DNA from: JAJYQH01 sp036261615
Lineage (GTDB): Bacteria; Actinomycetota; Actinomycetes; Propionibacteriales; Propionibacteriaceae
Length of the DNA: 64,000 bases
NCBI GenBank assembly: GCA_036261615.1
Contig: DATAKK010000013.1
Location: 17,386 to 81,385, forward strand
Reading direction: 5' to 3'
How positions within the stretch are numbered: position 1 is the first letter of the stretch; the number at the start of each line of letters is the position of its first letter. A model generated the notes under the pieces. It saw nothing but the letters and a program-made list of their open reading frames with translations. It had not been told where the DNA came from and did no database searches. A program made the position numbers and the translations under genes. Positions 42,219-51,267 of this stretch are shown here, piece after piece.

Positions 42219-43780
42219 CGCGACTCCTCGGGCTGCTGAGGGCTGGTGCCTGTTCCTGGCTCGGCGGCCGGCGGCCTGGCCGGTCCGGCGTCCCCGTGCT
42301 CGCGGCGCCACCACTCCCGGAACGTCTCGGTAGGGGGAGTGGGGACGTCGCGGGCGTTGGTCCAGGCCGACAGCGGCCACGGTAGCGGTCCGAGGTGGTC
42401 GGTGAACCGTCCGAGCAGCTTGCCGCTGCCGGTCGCAGCCTTCTGCGCCGCCTCCAGCCGCCGGTGGTCGCCCATCATCCAGCCGCCGCTCTTCATCATG
42501 AGCGGTTCGGCGTGCGGCAGGTGGACGCCGTGGTCGGCCTTCTTCGCCTCGACCACCTCGTGCCGCAGGTGCACGAGCAGGTCGGGGATCGGGATGCGCA
42601 CCGGGCAGACGTCGCCGCACGCCCCGCACAGGGTGGAGGCGAACGGCAGCGACCGGTCGACCGGCGACGCGGTGCCGCGGATCTGCGGGTTGAGGATGGC
42701 GCCGATCGGTCCGGGGTAGACCGACCCGTAGGCGTGGCCGCCGACCTTCTCGAACACCGGGCAGATGTTGAGGCAGGCCGAGCAGCGGATGCACCGCAGC
42801 GCCTGGCGTCCCTGCCGGTCGGCCAGGGCCTTGGTGCGGCCGTTGTCGAGGAGGACGACGTGCACGTCCTGGGGGCCGTCGCCCTCCGACCGGCCCGACC
42901 ACACCGAGGTGTAGGGGTTCATCCGCTCGGCGGTGGAGCTGCGGGGGAGCAGTTGGAGGAACACCTCGAGGTCGTCGAAGCTGGGCAGCACCTTCTCGAT
43001 GCCGACGACGCTGATCAGCGTCTCCGGCAGGGTGAGGCACATCCGCCCGTTGCCCTCGCTCTCGACGACGACGAGCGAACCGGTGTCGGCGATCGCGAAG
43101 TTCGCGCCCGAGATGGCGACCCGGGCCCGCAGGAACTTGTCCCGCAGGTGTCCGCGGGCCGCGTTGGCGAGGTTGGCCGGGGTGTCGTCGAGGTCGTCGG
43201 GCGCCGGCGTCCCGTAGCGGCCCATCTCCTCGCGGAAGATGTCGCGCACCTCGGTGCGGTTGCGGTGGATCGCCGGCACGAGGATGTGGCTGGGCCGGTC
43301 GTGGCCGAGCTGGACGATGAGCTCGGCGAGGTCGGTCTCCCACGCCGCGATCCCGGCGTCCTCGAGCGCCTCGTTGAGCTCGATCTCCTGGGTGGCCATC
43401 GACTTCACCTTGACGACGTCGCGGGAGCCGGTCGCCCGGACGAGGTCGACGACGATCCGGTTGGCCTCCTCGGCGTCCCGGGCCCAGTGCACGGTGGCGC
43501 CGTTGGCGGTGAGGGACGCCTCGAGCCGCAGCAGGTGCTCGGGCAGGTTGCGGAGCACCCGGTTCTTGATCGCCTCGCCCGCGAGGCGGAGCTGCTCCCA
43601 GTTGTCCATCTCGCCGACCACCCTGGCCCGCTTGTCGCGGATCGTGTGGGTGGCGTGGCGCAGGTTGGCGCGTTGCTGGTCGTTGGCGAGCTCGTGCCTG
43701 GCCGCGACCGGGAAGCGCGGCGAGTCGATGAGCCGCCCGGTCGGCGGGGCGGGGGTGAGGCGATGGGCCTGCTCGGTCAT
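42215..43780 (-). CDS. lutB: Lactate utilization iron-sulfur protein B
   Basis: A 521-residue fusion of an N-terminal LUD domain (about 70-300, with AISGANFAIADTGSLVVVE) and a ferredoxin-like domain with two 4Fe-4S motifs (CIRCSACLNICPV and CGACGDVCPV), followed by a DUF3390-like C-terminal part (WPLSAWTNARDVPTPP). ATG at 43780 overlaps the end of lutA by four bases. It is the electron-transfer core of the lactate oxidase. Confidence 0.96.
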   Translation of the reverse strand: MTEQAHRLTPAPPTGRLIDSPRFPVAARHELANDQQRANLRHATHTIRDKRARVVGEMDNWEQLRLAGEAIKNRVLRNLPEHLLRLEASLTANGATVHWARDAEEANRIVVDLVRATGSRDVVKVKSMATQEIELNEALEDAGIAAWETDLAELIVQLGHDRPSHILVPAIHRNRTEVRDIFREEMGRYGTPAPDDLDDTPANLANAARGHLRDKFLRARVAISGANFAIADTGSLVVVESEGNGRMCLTLPETLISVVGIEKVLPSFDDLEVFLQLLPRSSTAERMNPYTSVWSGRSEGDGPQDVHVVLLDNGRTKALADRQGRQALRCIRCSACLNICPVFEKVGGHAYGSVYPGPIGAILNPQIRGTASPVDRSLPFASTLCGACGDVCPVRIPIPDLLVHLRHEVVEAKKADHGVHLPHAEPLMMKSGGWMMGDHRRLEAAQKAATGSGKLLGRFTDHLGPLPWPLSAWTNARDVPTPPTETFREWWRREHGDAGPARPPAAEPGTGTSPQQPEESR

Positions 43781-44577
43781 GCGACGACCTCCTCGGTGCT
43801 CGCCAGGACCTCGGCGAGGTGGATGGGTGTGACACCGGATCGGCGCCGGCTGAGGACGCCGCCGATGTTGAGCAGGCAGGAGTTGTCGCCCGCGACGACG
43901 TACTCGGCGCCGGTCGACTGGACGTTGTCGGCCTTGTCGGTGGCCATCGCCATGCTCACGTCGGAGTTCTTGACGCTGAACGTGCCCCCGAACCCGCAGC
44001 ACTGCTCGGCGTCCGGCAGGTCGACCAGTTCCAGGCCCCGGACCGCCCGCAGCAACCGGTAGGGACGGTCACCCACCCGTGTCACCCGCAGCGAGTGGCA
44101 GGTCGGGTGGTAGGTGACCCGGTGCGGGAAGGAGGCCCCGACGTCGGTGACGCCGAGCACGTCGACGAGGAACTCACTGAGGTCGAGGGTGCGTGCGGCG
44201 ACCTTCTCAGCCGCGGCGACCAGGCCGCGGTCGTTGGTGCGGGCGGCGAGCATCGGGTGCTGCTCGCGCACCGCGCCGACGCAGCTGCCGGAGGGCCCGA
44301 CGATGTAGTCGTAGTCGTCGAACGCCCGCACGTAGGCCCGGACGCTCGGGATCGCCTCGTCGAAGTAGCCGGTGTTGGTGAACATCTGCCCGCAGCAGGT
44401 CTGCTCGACCGGGAACACCACCCGGCAGCCCAGCCGCTCGAGCACGGTGACCACCGCCTTCGGCGTCCCCGGGAACATCGTGTCGTTGACGCAGGTGGCG
44501 AACAGGGCGACGGTGACGCCGTCCCCGGGGCGCCCCACGCCGGTCCGTGGGGCGGGTGCTGCGGTGGGTGAGCTCAT
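43777..44577 (-). CDS. lutA: Lactate utilization protein A (CCG domains)
   Basis: A 266-residue protein with two cysteine-rich CCG domains (EQTCCGQMFTNTGY and EQCCGFGGTFSVKN), which carry an unusual 4Fe-4S cluster as in heterodisulfide reductases and glycolate oxidases. The start ATG at 44577 follows GAGGAGCG. First gene of lutABC, divergent from a GntR/FadR regulator. Confidence 0.95.
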   Translation of the reverse strand: MSSPTAAPAPRTGVGRPGDGVTVALFATCVNDTMFPGTPKAVVTVLERLGCRVVFPVEQTCCGQMFTNTGYFDEAIPSVRAYVRAFDDYDYIVGPSGSCVGAVREQHPMLAARTNDRGLVAAAEKVAARTLDLSEFLVDVLGVTDVGASFPHRVTYHPTCHSLRVTRVGDRPYRLLRAVRGLELVDLPDAEQCCGFGGTFSVKNSDVSMAMATDKADNVQSTGAEYVVAGDNSCLLNIGGVLSRRRSGVTPIHLAEVLASTEEVVA

Positions 44578-44649
44578 GACGCTCCTCGACGATGAGGTGA
44601 CTGCTGGATCCACTATGGCCGTTGCGCGGCTGGCGTCCACTATGACATT

Positions 44650-44660
44650 TGGTTGGACCA
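44650..44660. promoter_or_regulatory. Candidate FadR/LldR-type operator
   Basis: TGGT-TGG-ACCA is a perfect palindrome with AT-rich flanks (ATT and TTT). FadR-subfamily regulators of lactate genes bind TNGTNNNACNNA-like sites; this one fits except for the last base. It lies between lutA and its divergent regulator. Confidence 0.65.
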
Positions 44661-44710
44661 TTTGTGAAGCCGGACGCCGCCGGACGCGGTCCGCCGCTAC
44701 GATCGCGGAC

Positions 44711-45400
44711 GTGAAGGCCTACGAACGGGTGCTCGAGCACGTCGAGGCGGGCATCCTCGACGGCAGCTATCGGGTCGGCTCGCTGCTGCCCGCCGAACGC
44801 GACCTCGCGGCCCGCCTCGAGGTGAGCCGCACCGCCGTCCGGGAGGCACTGCGGACCCTGCAGGCGCAGGGGATCATCGAGTCGAGCGTGGGCGCGGGGG
44901 ACGCCGGCGGCACCCGGATCGCCGGGCGGCACAGCCCCGCCCTGGCCACCCTGCTGCGCCTGCACGTCGCCCTCGGCCGGTTCCCGCGCACCGACGTCGT
45001 CGACCTGCGGGTGCTCATCGAGTGCGAGGCGGTCGGCGTCCTCGCCCGCCGGGTCGATCCGGGGGACGCCGCCACTCTCCGGGAGGTGGTCGAGCGGCAG
45101 GGCGACCCCGGCCTCGACCTGCGCGCCTTCAACGAGCTCGACACCGAGTTCCACACGACCCTCGCGGGGCTCGCCGGCAATCAGCTGGTCACCGACCTCG
45201 TCGCGGCCGTGCGGGAGTCGATCGCGCGGGAGGTGCGCGATGCGGCGTCCCACCACGTCGAGTGGGCGGACTTCCGGGCGGCGGTGCTCGAGCAGCACGC
45301 GGGCATCGTGGACGCCGTCTCCGCCGGTGACGTCGCCACCGCCCAGCAGCGGATCGACGAGCACATCCGGCGCCGCTGGAGCGACCTGCTGGGGTCGTGA
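44711..45400 (+). CDS. GntR/FadR family regulator of lactate genes
   Basis: A 229-residue protein with a GntR winged helix (LLPAERDLAARLEVSRTAVR, about 24-43) and a helical FCD sensor domain that binds an organic acid through a metal (His in EFHTTLAGLAGN and EQHAGIVDAV). Its place next to lutABC suggests that it senses lactate. The start is GTG at 44711, with TACGAT at 44698-44703 seven bases away, so the mRNA is probably leaderless. Confidence 0.92.
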   Translation: MKAYERVLEHVEAGILDGSYRVGSLLPAERDLAARLEVSRTAVREALRTLQAQGIIESSVGAGDAGGTRIAGRHSPALATLLRLHVALGRFPRTDVVDLRVLIECEAVGVLARRVDPGDAATLREVVERQGDPGLDLRAFNELDTEFHTTLAGLAGNQLVTDLVAAVRESIAREVRDAASHHVEWADFRAAVLEQHAGIVDAVSAGDVATAQQRIDEHIRRRWSDLLGS

Positions 45401-45415
45401 CCGGCCCCGGAGGGC

Positions 45416-45811
45416 CTACTTGGCGTCGGGGTCGGGCTGGTGGATGCCGAAGACGTTGTTCTCGGTGTCGTGGAAGTAGCCCTGCCAGGCCATGCCGGTG
45501 AGCGCCATCTTCGGCAGCGCCACCGAGCCGCCGGCCGCGAGGATCTTCTCGGCGGTGGCGTCGAAGTCGTCGACCTGGACGGTGAGCACGGCCCCGGCGA
45601 TCGGTCCACCGACCTCGGGGTTGTCGGTGCCGCGTCCGAGGATGGCCCCGTTGATCCCCGGCTCCTCGGTGGGCCCGGTGATGAGCCCGAAGTAGGGCAT
45701 CCCGACGAACTGGCCCCAGTCCTCCGACTGCCAGCCGAAGACGCTGGTGTAGAACTCGAGCGCGCGGTCGAGATTGCCCGCGTGGATCTCGAAGTGGACG
45801 ACACGACCCAT
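45416..45811 (-). CDS. VOC (glyoxalase/bleomycin resistance) family protein
   Basis: A 131-residue protein with two beta-alpha-beta-beta-beta units of the vicinal-oxygen-chelate fold: VVHFEIHAGNLDRALEFYTSVFGW and VLTVQVDDFDATAEKILAAGG, ending in YFHDTENNVFGIHQPD. Metal ligands fit H6 and E near residue 118. Members act as lyases, dioxygenases or drug-binding proteins. A G-rich ribosome site (GAGGGGG) precedes ATG. Convergent with the GntR gene. Confidence 0.92.
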   Translation of the reverse strand: MGRVVHFEIHAGNLDRALEFYTSVFGWQSEDWGQFVGMPYFGLITGPTEEPGINGAILGRGTDNPEVGGPIAGAVLTVQVDDFDATAEKILAAGGSVALPKMALTGMAWQGYFHDTENNVFGIHQPDPDAK

Positions 45812-45938
45812 GACGGCCCCCTCAGCCCTCCCGGACGCCGCGTTGCGCCGGGCACGACCACGCTACTAGGGGTGGGTTGCCCGGCGGTAGACCCGCGAGC
45901 GCCTGCGTCCCCCGGCGGCGCTATGTCAGGGTGAGCAC

Positions 45939-47078
45939 ATGCAGTTCAGCTTCAACGCCCCCCGGCAGATCCTCTTCGGCAGTGGCGTCGCCGGCCAGCT
46001 TCCCGACCTGGCGGCCGCGCTCGGGCGGCGTCCCTTCGTCGTCACCGGCGCCCACCCCGAGCGGCTCGCCGACGTCCTCGGCCCGCTGCTCGACGCGCCC
46101 GGCGGCCGGGTCGAGGGCGAGCCCACCGTCGACGACGTGCGCGCCCTCACCGAGCAGGCCCGCGAGTCGGGCGCCGAGATCGTCGTGGGCGTGGGTGGCG
46201 GCAGCGTCCTCGACGCCGCGAAGGCGGTGGCGATGCTCGTCGCCAACGGCACCGACCCGCTCGACCACGCGGAGGTCATCGGGGAGGGACGTCCGATCAC
46301 GGCCCCGTCGCTCCCGGTCATCGCCGTGCCGACGACCGCCGGGACCGGATCGGAGGCCACCGCGAACGCCGTCGTCCTGAGCCCCGAGCACGGGGTCAAG
46401 GTCAGCCTGCGCTCGGTGACCATGATCCCCGCGGTCGCCCTGGTCGACCCCGCCCTCACCCTCACCTGCCCGCCCCGCACCACCGCCGATTCCGGCCTCG
46501 ACGCCTTCACCCAGTGCCTCGAGCCGTTCGTCTCCTGGGCGGCCAGCCCGATGACCGACGCGCTCGCCCTGGAGGGCCTGCACCGTGCGGATGCGCTGCG
46601 CCGCGCCTACGACGACGGGTCAGACCTGCAGGCCCGCGAGGAGATGTCGCTCATGTCGCTCTACGGCGGGCTCTGCCTCGCCAACGCCAAGCTCGGCGCG
46701 GTGCACGGGTTCGCCGGCGTCCTCGGCGCCATGACAGGTGCCGCCCACGGGGCGATCTGCGGGGCGCTGCTCCAGCCCGTGATCGAGGTGAACATCGAGG
46801 CCCTGCGCACCCGGGACGCCGCGAACCCCGCCCTCGAGCGCTACCGCCAGGCGGCGGTCGCGGTGACCGGCCGGCTCGACGCCCAGCCCGGTGACCTGCT
46901 GGCGTGGATCTCGGAGACCATGCGCCTGCTCGGCGTCCCCGGCCTGCGACGGCTGGGGCTCGACCCCTCCGTGCACGCCGAGGCGGTGCAGAAGGCGTCC
47001 GCCGCGAGCAGCATGAAGGGCAACCCGATCGTGCTCACCGAGACCGAGCTGTTCGAGGTGCTCGTCCGCGCCGCGTGA
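45939..47078 (+). CDS. Iron-containing alcohol dehydrogenase
   Basis: A 379-residue type III dehydrogenase. The NAD site is GVGGGSVLDAAKAVA, then PTTAGTGSEATANAV. Metal ligands are the Asp in TADSGLDAFTQC, and the His residues in GAVHGFAG and GAAHGAICG; the fourth ligand position fits the Cys-Leu-Glu region. It reduces aldehydes or oxidises alcohols with NAD(P). Stands alone; convergent with serC across repeat R1. Confidence 0.94.
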   Translation: MQFSFNAPRQILFGSGVAGQLPDLAAALGRRPFVVTGAHPERLADVLGPLLDAPGGRVEGEPTVDDVRALTEQARESGAEIVVGVGGGSVLDAAKAVAMLVANGTDPLDHAEVIGEGRPITAPSLPVIAVPTTAGTGSEATANAVVLSPEHGVKVSLRSVTMIPAVALVDPALTLTCPPRTTADSGLDAFTQCLEPFVSWAASPMTDALALEGLHRADALRRAYDDGSDLQAREEMSLMSLYGGLCLANAKLGAVHGFAGVLGAMTGAAHGAICGALLQPVIEVNIEALRTRDAANPALERYRQAAVAVTGRLDAQPGDLLAWISETMRLLGVPGLRRLGLDPSVHAEAVQKASAASSMKGNPIVLTETELFEVLVRAA

Positions 47079-47146
47079 GCCGCGCGGCAGTCCAGAGGTC
47101 GTCGCCGGGGGGCGGCGTCCCCACCTCGCCCTCATCCTGTCGCCCG

Positions 47147-47241
47147 CTTCGAGGGGCGGGCGTTCTCTGCTCATGCGGGCGTTTCCGACGCGGAATCAGC
47201 AGAGATCTCCCGCCCCGACGTCGAGAACGCCCGCCCGGCGG
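47147..47241. repeat. Palindromic intergenic repeat, family R1, copy 2
   Basis: Aligns without gaps to 17466-17560 over 95 bases, with the first 36 identical. Where it differs, several changes keep the pairing between inverted words. It lies between two convergent genes, so here it could act as a terminator. Confidence 0.85.
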
Positions 47242-47274
47242 GGGAGGCGGCGGAGGAGCCAAGCTGGGTCGGCG

Positions 47275-48354
47275 TCAGGAGTTGCGGGCGGCGAAGCCGT
47301 CCATGAAGTCGATGAGCGCGAGCACACCCTCGATCGGCATGGCGTTGTAGATGCTCGCGCGCATGCCGCCCACCGAGCGGTGGCCCGCCAGGTTCACCAG
47401 CCCCGCGGACGCCGCCTCGCTGACGAACTGCTTGTCGAGCTCGGGCCGGGCGAGCAGGAACGGGACGTTCATCCACGACCGGGCGGCCAGGTCGACGGGG
47501 TTGGAGTAGAACGCCGATTCGTCGATGTACTCGTACAGCGCGTCGGCCTTGTCCTTGTTGAGCTTGCCCATCGCCTGCAGACCGCCCTGGTTCTCGACCC
47601 AGTCGAGGATCAGCCCGAGCAGGTAGATCGAGAACGTCGGCGGGGTGTTGAGCATCGAGTCGGTGTCGGCCATCTTGGCGTAGTCGAAGATGCTCGGCGT
47701 CCCGGGGCGGGCGTGGCCCAGCAGGTCGCGACGCACGATCACCACCGCCATCCCGGCCGGTCCCATGTTCTTCTGGGTGCCGGCGTAGATGACTCCGAAG
47801 CGCGAGACGTCGATCGGCCGCGACAGGATCGTCGAACTCGCGTCCGCGACCAGCGGGACCTCGACGTCGGGCACGTACCCGAACTCCACGCCGCCGATCG
47901 TCTCGTTGGGGGTGTAGTGCAGGTACCTCGACCCCTCGGCAGCCGCGAAGGAGCCGGGCCCGGGCGTCGTGGTGTAGCCGGACGCCGCCTCGTCGGCGAC
48001 CACCGCCACCTCCAGACCGAGGCCCGCGGCCTCCTTCAGCGCCCGGCTCGACCACTGTCCGGTGTTGACGAGGCTGATCGTGTCGCCGGGGGAGGTGAGG
48101 TTCATCGGCACGGCGGAGAACTGACCGGTCGCCCCGCCCTGGATGAACAGCACCGCGTAGTCGTCGGGGATGCCCATCACGCGGCGCAGGCGGGTCTCGG
48201 CGTCCGCGGCGCACTCGACGAAGTCCTTGCCGCGGTGGGACACCTCCATGACCGACATCCCGCTGCCCCGCCAGTCGGTGAGCTCGGTCCGGGCCCGTTC
48301 GAGCACCTCGATCGGCATGACGGCGGGACCCGCGGAGAAGTTGTAGACGCGCAC
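47275..48354 (-). CDS. serC: Phosphoserine transaminase
   Basis: A 359-residue PLP enzyme that makes 3-phosphoserine from 3-phosphohydroxypyruvate and glutamate, the second step of serine synthesis. The N terminus RVYNFSAGPAVMP and the PLP Lys in YAGTQKNMGPAG match the E. coli-type SerC rather than the actinobacterial SerC type of mycobacteria. It is single; serA and serB are not in the window. Confidence 0.95.
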   Translation of the reverse strand: MRVYNFSAGPAVMPIEVLERARTELTDWRGSGMSVMEVSHRGKDFVECAADAETRLRRVMGIPDDYAVLFIQGGATGQFSAVPMNLTSPGDTISLVNTGQWSSRALKEAAGLGLEVAVVADEAASGYTTTPGPGSFAAAEGSRYLHYTPNETIGGVEFGYVPDVEVPLVADASSTILSRPIDVSRFGVIYAGTQKNMGPAGMAVVIVRRDLLGHARPGTPSIFDYAKMADTDSMLNTPPTFSIYLLGLILDWVENQGGLQAMGKLNKDKADALYEYIDESAFYSNPVDLAARSWMNVPFLLARPELDKQFVSEAASAGLVNLAGHRSVGGMRASIYNAMPIEGVLALIDFMDGFAARNS

Positions 48355-48870
48355 GCTCGCATTGTTCCACGGCCGCCCTCCCGGCCCCGGTCGTCGCCGC
48401 GGGGACGGCCGCGCCCGTGCCTGCCGGGCCGGTCAACCACAGGAGTTGTCCACAGGGGGTGTGCAAAACGCCGAGGGCGCGTGTGGACGCCGCTCCTCGG
48501 GCGCCCCGTGCCGGTCGGGGCAGCTCGACGGAGCGCGGGCCGCACCCGGAATCATCCATTTGACAAGGCAAGACGAGGGACATCGACGGCCTGGAGGGAC
48601 GCCGTCGGCCCTGCCGCCCCGACGGACCCTGCCGTGGCTGAGCGCGCGCGTCCCAGCGTGTCCCCGATGGTGCTGTCCACAGTGCTTGTGGACGACCGGC
48701 ATCGGCATAATCCTCGAAATCCTGCAAATCCCCGGCTGCTCCCGACCGCAGCCGGTCGATCCGATCCTCCAAACAGGTCCCACCAGTCCTGCGGTCTCTC
48801 GATGCGGGGTGGGGTCGGCGGCTAGGCTGAACAGCAGACCGTCGGGGGGCGGTCCCTCGGGGGAGGAACA
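48355..48870. other. 516-base gap with DnaA-box-like words and no clear gene
   Basis: No convincing coding frame or RNA gene was found. It holds one TTGTCCACA (48446-48454), and an inverted pair GTCCACA/TGTGGAC around 48675-48693. A relatively AT-rich stretch lies at 48705-48780. TAGGCT at 48823-48828 may be the -10 box for the glycosyltransferase gene. Confidence 0.5.
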
Positions 48871-50007
48871 ATGCCGGGCCTCATCGTGCATGAGTGGCTC
48901 GAGCGCCATGGCGGGGCTGAACGCGTCCTCGACGCGATGATGCGGGCCCTGCCCGACGCCGATCTGCGGGTCTTGTGGGACGACAGTCCCGGTCGCTATC
49001 CCGGACGCCGGGTCGGCGAGTCGGTGCTCGCGCGAACCCCGCTGCGCGGGCACAAGGCGCTGAGCCTGCCGCTCATGCCGCTCGCCTGGCGGGTGCTGGA
49101 GGGCCGGTACGACTGGTTGCTCGTCTCCTCCCACGCCTTCGCCCATCACGCCCGGCTCCGCACGAGCGACGTCCCCAAGCTGGTCTACGTCCACACGCCC
49201 GCCCGGTACCTGTGGGTGCCCGAGCTCGACCACCGGGGAGCGGCGTCCCCGTTCGTCCGGGCGGCCGCACCGCCGCTGCGCTCGCTCGACCGCTTTCGGG
49301 CCCGGGAGGCGGTGGCCCTGGCCGCCAACTCCCACTACGTCGCGCGTCGCATCGCCGAGGTCTGGGAGCGCGAGGCCACGGTGATCCACCCGCCGGTCGA
49401 CGTGGCGGGCTTCTCCCAACCGGTCGCGCTCACCGGTGACGAGCGGCGCCGGCTCGACGCGCTGCCCACGGAGTTCGTCCTCGGCCTGTCGCGGTTCATC
49501 CCCTACAAGCGGCTCGACGTCGTCATCGCCACGGGCGAGGCGGCCGGCGTCCCGGTCGTGCTGGCCGGCGCCGGTCCGCTGCGTGAGGAGCTCCTGGCCC
49601 GGGGCGAGGCGGCCACGGTGCCGGTGCACGTCATCGATTCCCCGTCGACGCCGATGGTGCGCGAGTTGCTGCGGCGGGCGAGCGTGTTCGTGTTCCCGCC
49701 GGTCGAGGACTTCGGCATCGTTCCGGTCGAGGCGATGGCGGCCGGCACCCCGGTGGTCGCGAATGCCGAGGGCGGGGCTCCCGAGTCGGTGGTCGAGGGC
49801 GTCACCGGCGCCCTCGTCCGCGACTTCGCGGCGTCCACCCTGCGGGCCGCCTACCAGTCGGCTCGGGCCTGCGCCCCGGAGGCCTGTCGCGCCCGGGCGC
49901 GGGAGTTCGCCGAGGAGGAGTTCATCGCCCGGCTGCTCGCATGGAAGGCCGAGGCGCTCGAGGGTCCGAGGCGGGTGGCACCCCGGACGCCGGTCAGGGC
50001 GCGGTGA
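48871..50007 (+). CDS. GT4 family glycosyltransferase
   Basis: A 378-residue GT-B enzyme that uses a nucleotide sugar. The donor side shows LGLSRFIPYKRLDVVI and the conserved PPVEDFGIVPVEAMAAGTPVV with the E-x7-E motif. The N-terminal half has the acceptor-side pattern HEWLERHGGAERVL. GGGAGGAAC stands just before ATG. Together with the LCP and rhamnose genes that follow, it probably builds a surface or exopolysaccharide. Confidence 0.93.
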   Translation: MPGLIVHEWLERHGGAERVLDAMMRALPDADLRVLWDDSPGRYPGRRVGESVLARTPLRGHKALSLPLMPLAWRVLEGRYDWLLVSSHAFAHHARLRTSDVPKLVYVHTPARYLWVPELDHRGAASPFVRAAAPPLRSLDRFRAREAVALAANSHYVARRIAEVWEREATVIHPPVDVAGFSQPVALTGDERRRLDALPTEFVLGLSRFIPYKRLDVVIATGEAAGVPVVLAGAGPLREELLARGEAATVPVHVIDSPSTPMVRELLRRASVFVFPPVEDFGIVPVEAMAAGTPVVANAEGGAPESVVEGVTGALVRDFAASTLRAAYQSARACAPEACRARAREFAEEEFIARLLAWKAEALEGPRRVAPRTPVRAR

Positions 50008-51163
50008 CCCGCTGGTCGTTCTTGTGCTGCTGCCAGTACAGCTCCATCTGGTCGTTGGCCAGAGCGGTGGCGAGCTGTGCGAGCACCGGGGTGTTGACGA
50101 CGTCGTAGTCCTGACCGTCGGCCGAGACCGCGAAGCCGCTGACGGGGGCCTGGAGTGACCGGACGTCGTCGACGGAGGTGACCCGCATCGACAGGGCCAG
50201 CTTCTCGATCGCCGCGTTGGTGAACCCGGAGTCGACGGTGACGTTGGGGGCGATCTTCTGCGCGACCGCGTTGAACTTCGACGGGTTGGCCAGCACCTCC
50301 GGAGTGAGCACCTTCTTGAAGATCGCCTTGATCACGTCGCGCTGGCGGGCGGCCCGGTCGAGGTCTCCGTTGGCGAGGTCGTAGCGCTCACGGGTGTAGA
50401 TGAGGGCGTCCTTGCCGTTGAGGTTGAGCTGGCCCATGGGGAAGGTGACGCCGTCGCTGCGGGACGCCTGGTTGTTGTAGACGCTGATGCCGCCGATCAC
50501 GTCGACGAGGTCGGTGAACCCGGTGAAGTCGGTGATGGCCGCGTGGTCGACCCGCACGTGGACGAGGTTCTCGAGGGTCTGGATGGCCAGCGTCGGGCCG
50601 CCCCACGAGTAGGCGGCGTTGATCTTCGCGTTGCCGTAGCCCGGGATCGACACCCACATGTCGCGCGGGAACGAGATGAGGTAGACCTTCTTCCGGTCGC
50701 CGCTGATGTGCATGAGGATGAGCGTGTCGCTGCGTCCGCGGTCGGTGCCGCGGGAGTCGCTGCCCATGATCACGATGTTCATGGCGTTGGCGGCGTCTGG
50801 CGCCGGCACGTCGATGCCGGTCTTGGGGCCCGGGCTGGCCGAACCACCGGACCCGCTCGGGGCGGTGAGGTTGCCCGGAACCGTCGGCAGGATGTCGGCG
50901 CGGGGCGCCTGGCTCAGGGCGTTGTCGACCGACTTGAGGTAGTAGCCGAGGACGCCGGCCACCGCGAGCACGAGGACGCCGAGGATCGACAGGGAGCCGA
51001 TGAGCACCCGCCGCCCGCGGCGCCGCCGGGGCCTGTCGGCCGCCTCAGCGGGGACGCCGACGGCGTCCGGGGATTCCGTGGCCGCCTCCGCGGCCGCGGG
51101 AGGAGTGACCGACGCCTCCTTGTCGGAGTCGTCGTCGAAGAACGGCAGCTGGTCGTTGGCCAT
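49994..51163 (-). CDS. LytR-CpsA-Psr (LCP) family protein
   Basis: A 389-residue membrane-anchored transferase that attaches polymers to peptidoglycan. A charged cytoplasmic tail (1-52) is followed by one helix (about 53-76) and an outside LCP domain: MGSDSRGTDRGRSDTLILMH, SFPRDMWVSIPGYG with the Arg that binds the lipid pyrophosphate, and TRERYDLANGDLDRAARQ. ATG at 51163 follows GGGAGG. It probably joins the rhamnose-containing polymer made by its neighbours to the cell wall. Confidence 0.94.
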   Translation of the reverse strand: MANDQLPFFDDDSDKEASVTPPAAAEAATESPDAVGVPAEAADRPRRRRGRRVLIGSLSILGVLVLAVAGVLGYYLKSVDNALSQAPRADILPTVPGNLTAPSGSGGSASPGPKTGIDVPAPDAANAMNIVIMGSDSRGTDRGRSDTLILMHISGDRKKVYLISFPRDMWVSIPGYGNAKINAAYSWGGPTLAIQTLENLVHVRVDHAAITDFTGFTDLVDVIGGISVYNNQASRSDGVTFPMGQLNLNGKDALIYTRERYDLANGDLDRAARQRDVIKAIFKKVLTPEVLANPSKFNAVAQKIAPNVTVDSGFTNAAIEKLALSMRVTSVDDVRSLQAPVSGFAVSADGQDYDVVNTPVLAQLATALANDQMELYWQQHKNDQRVTAP

Positions 51164-51267
51164 GCACCCTCCCCCTACCTTCCGGGTCCTGGCTCGACGT
51201 GGTGGGCACCACTGTCGCACACCAACCTGTGCCGGACCAGAGCTCTCGCCGCCCTGGTCGACCGAAC

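Noticed and set aside
48355..48870. Replication origin or structural RNA gene in the 516-base gap
   Set aside because: Too few DnaA boxes and no dnaA, dnaN, rnpA or gidB nearby; no tmRNA, RNase P or SRP RNA signature was seen.
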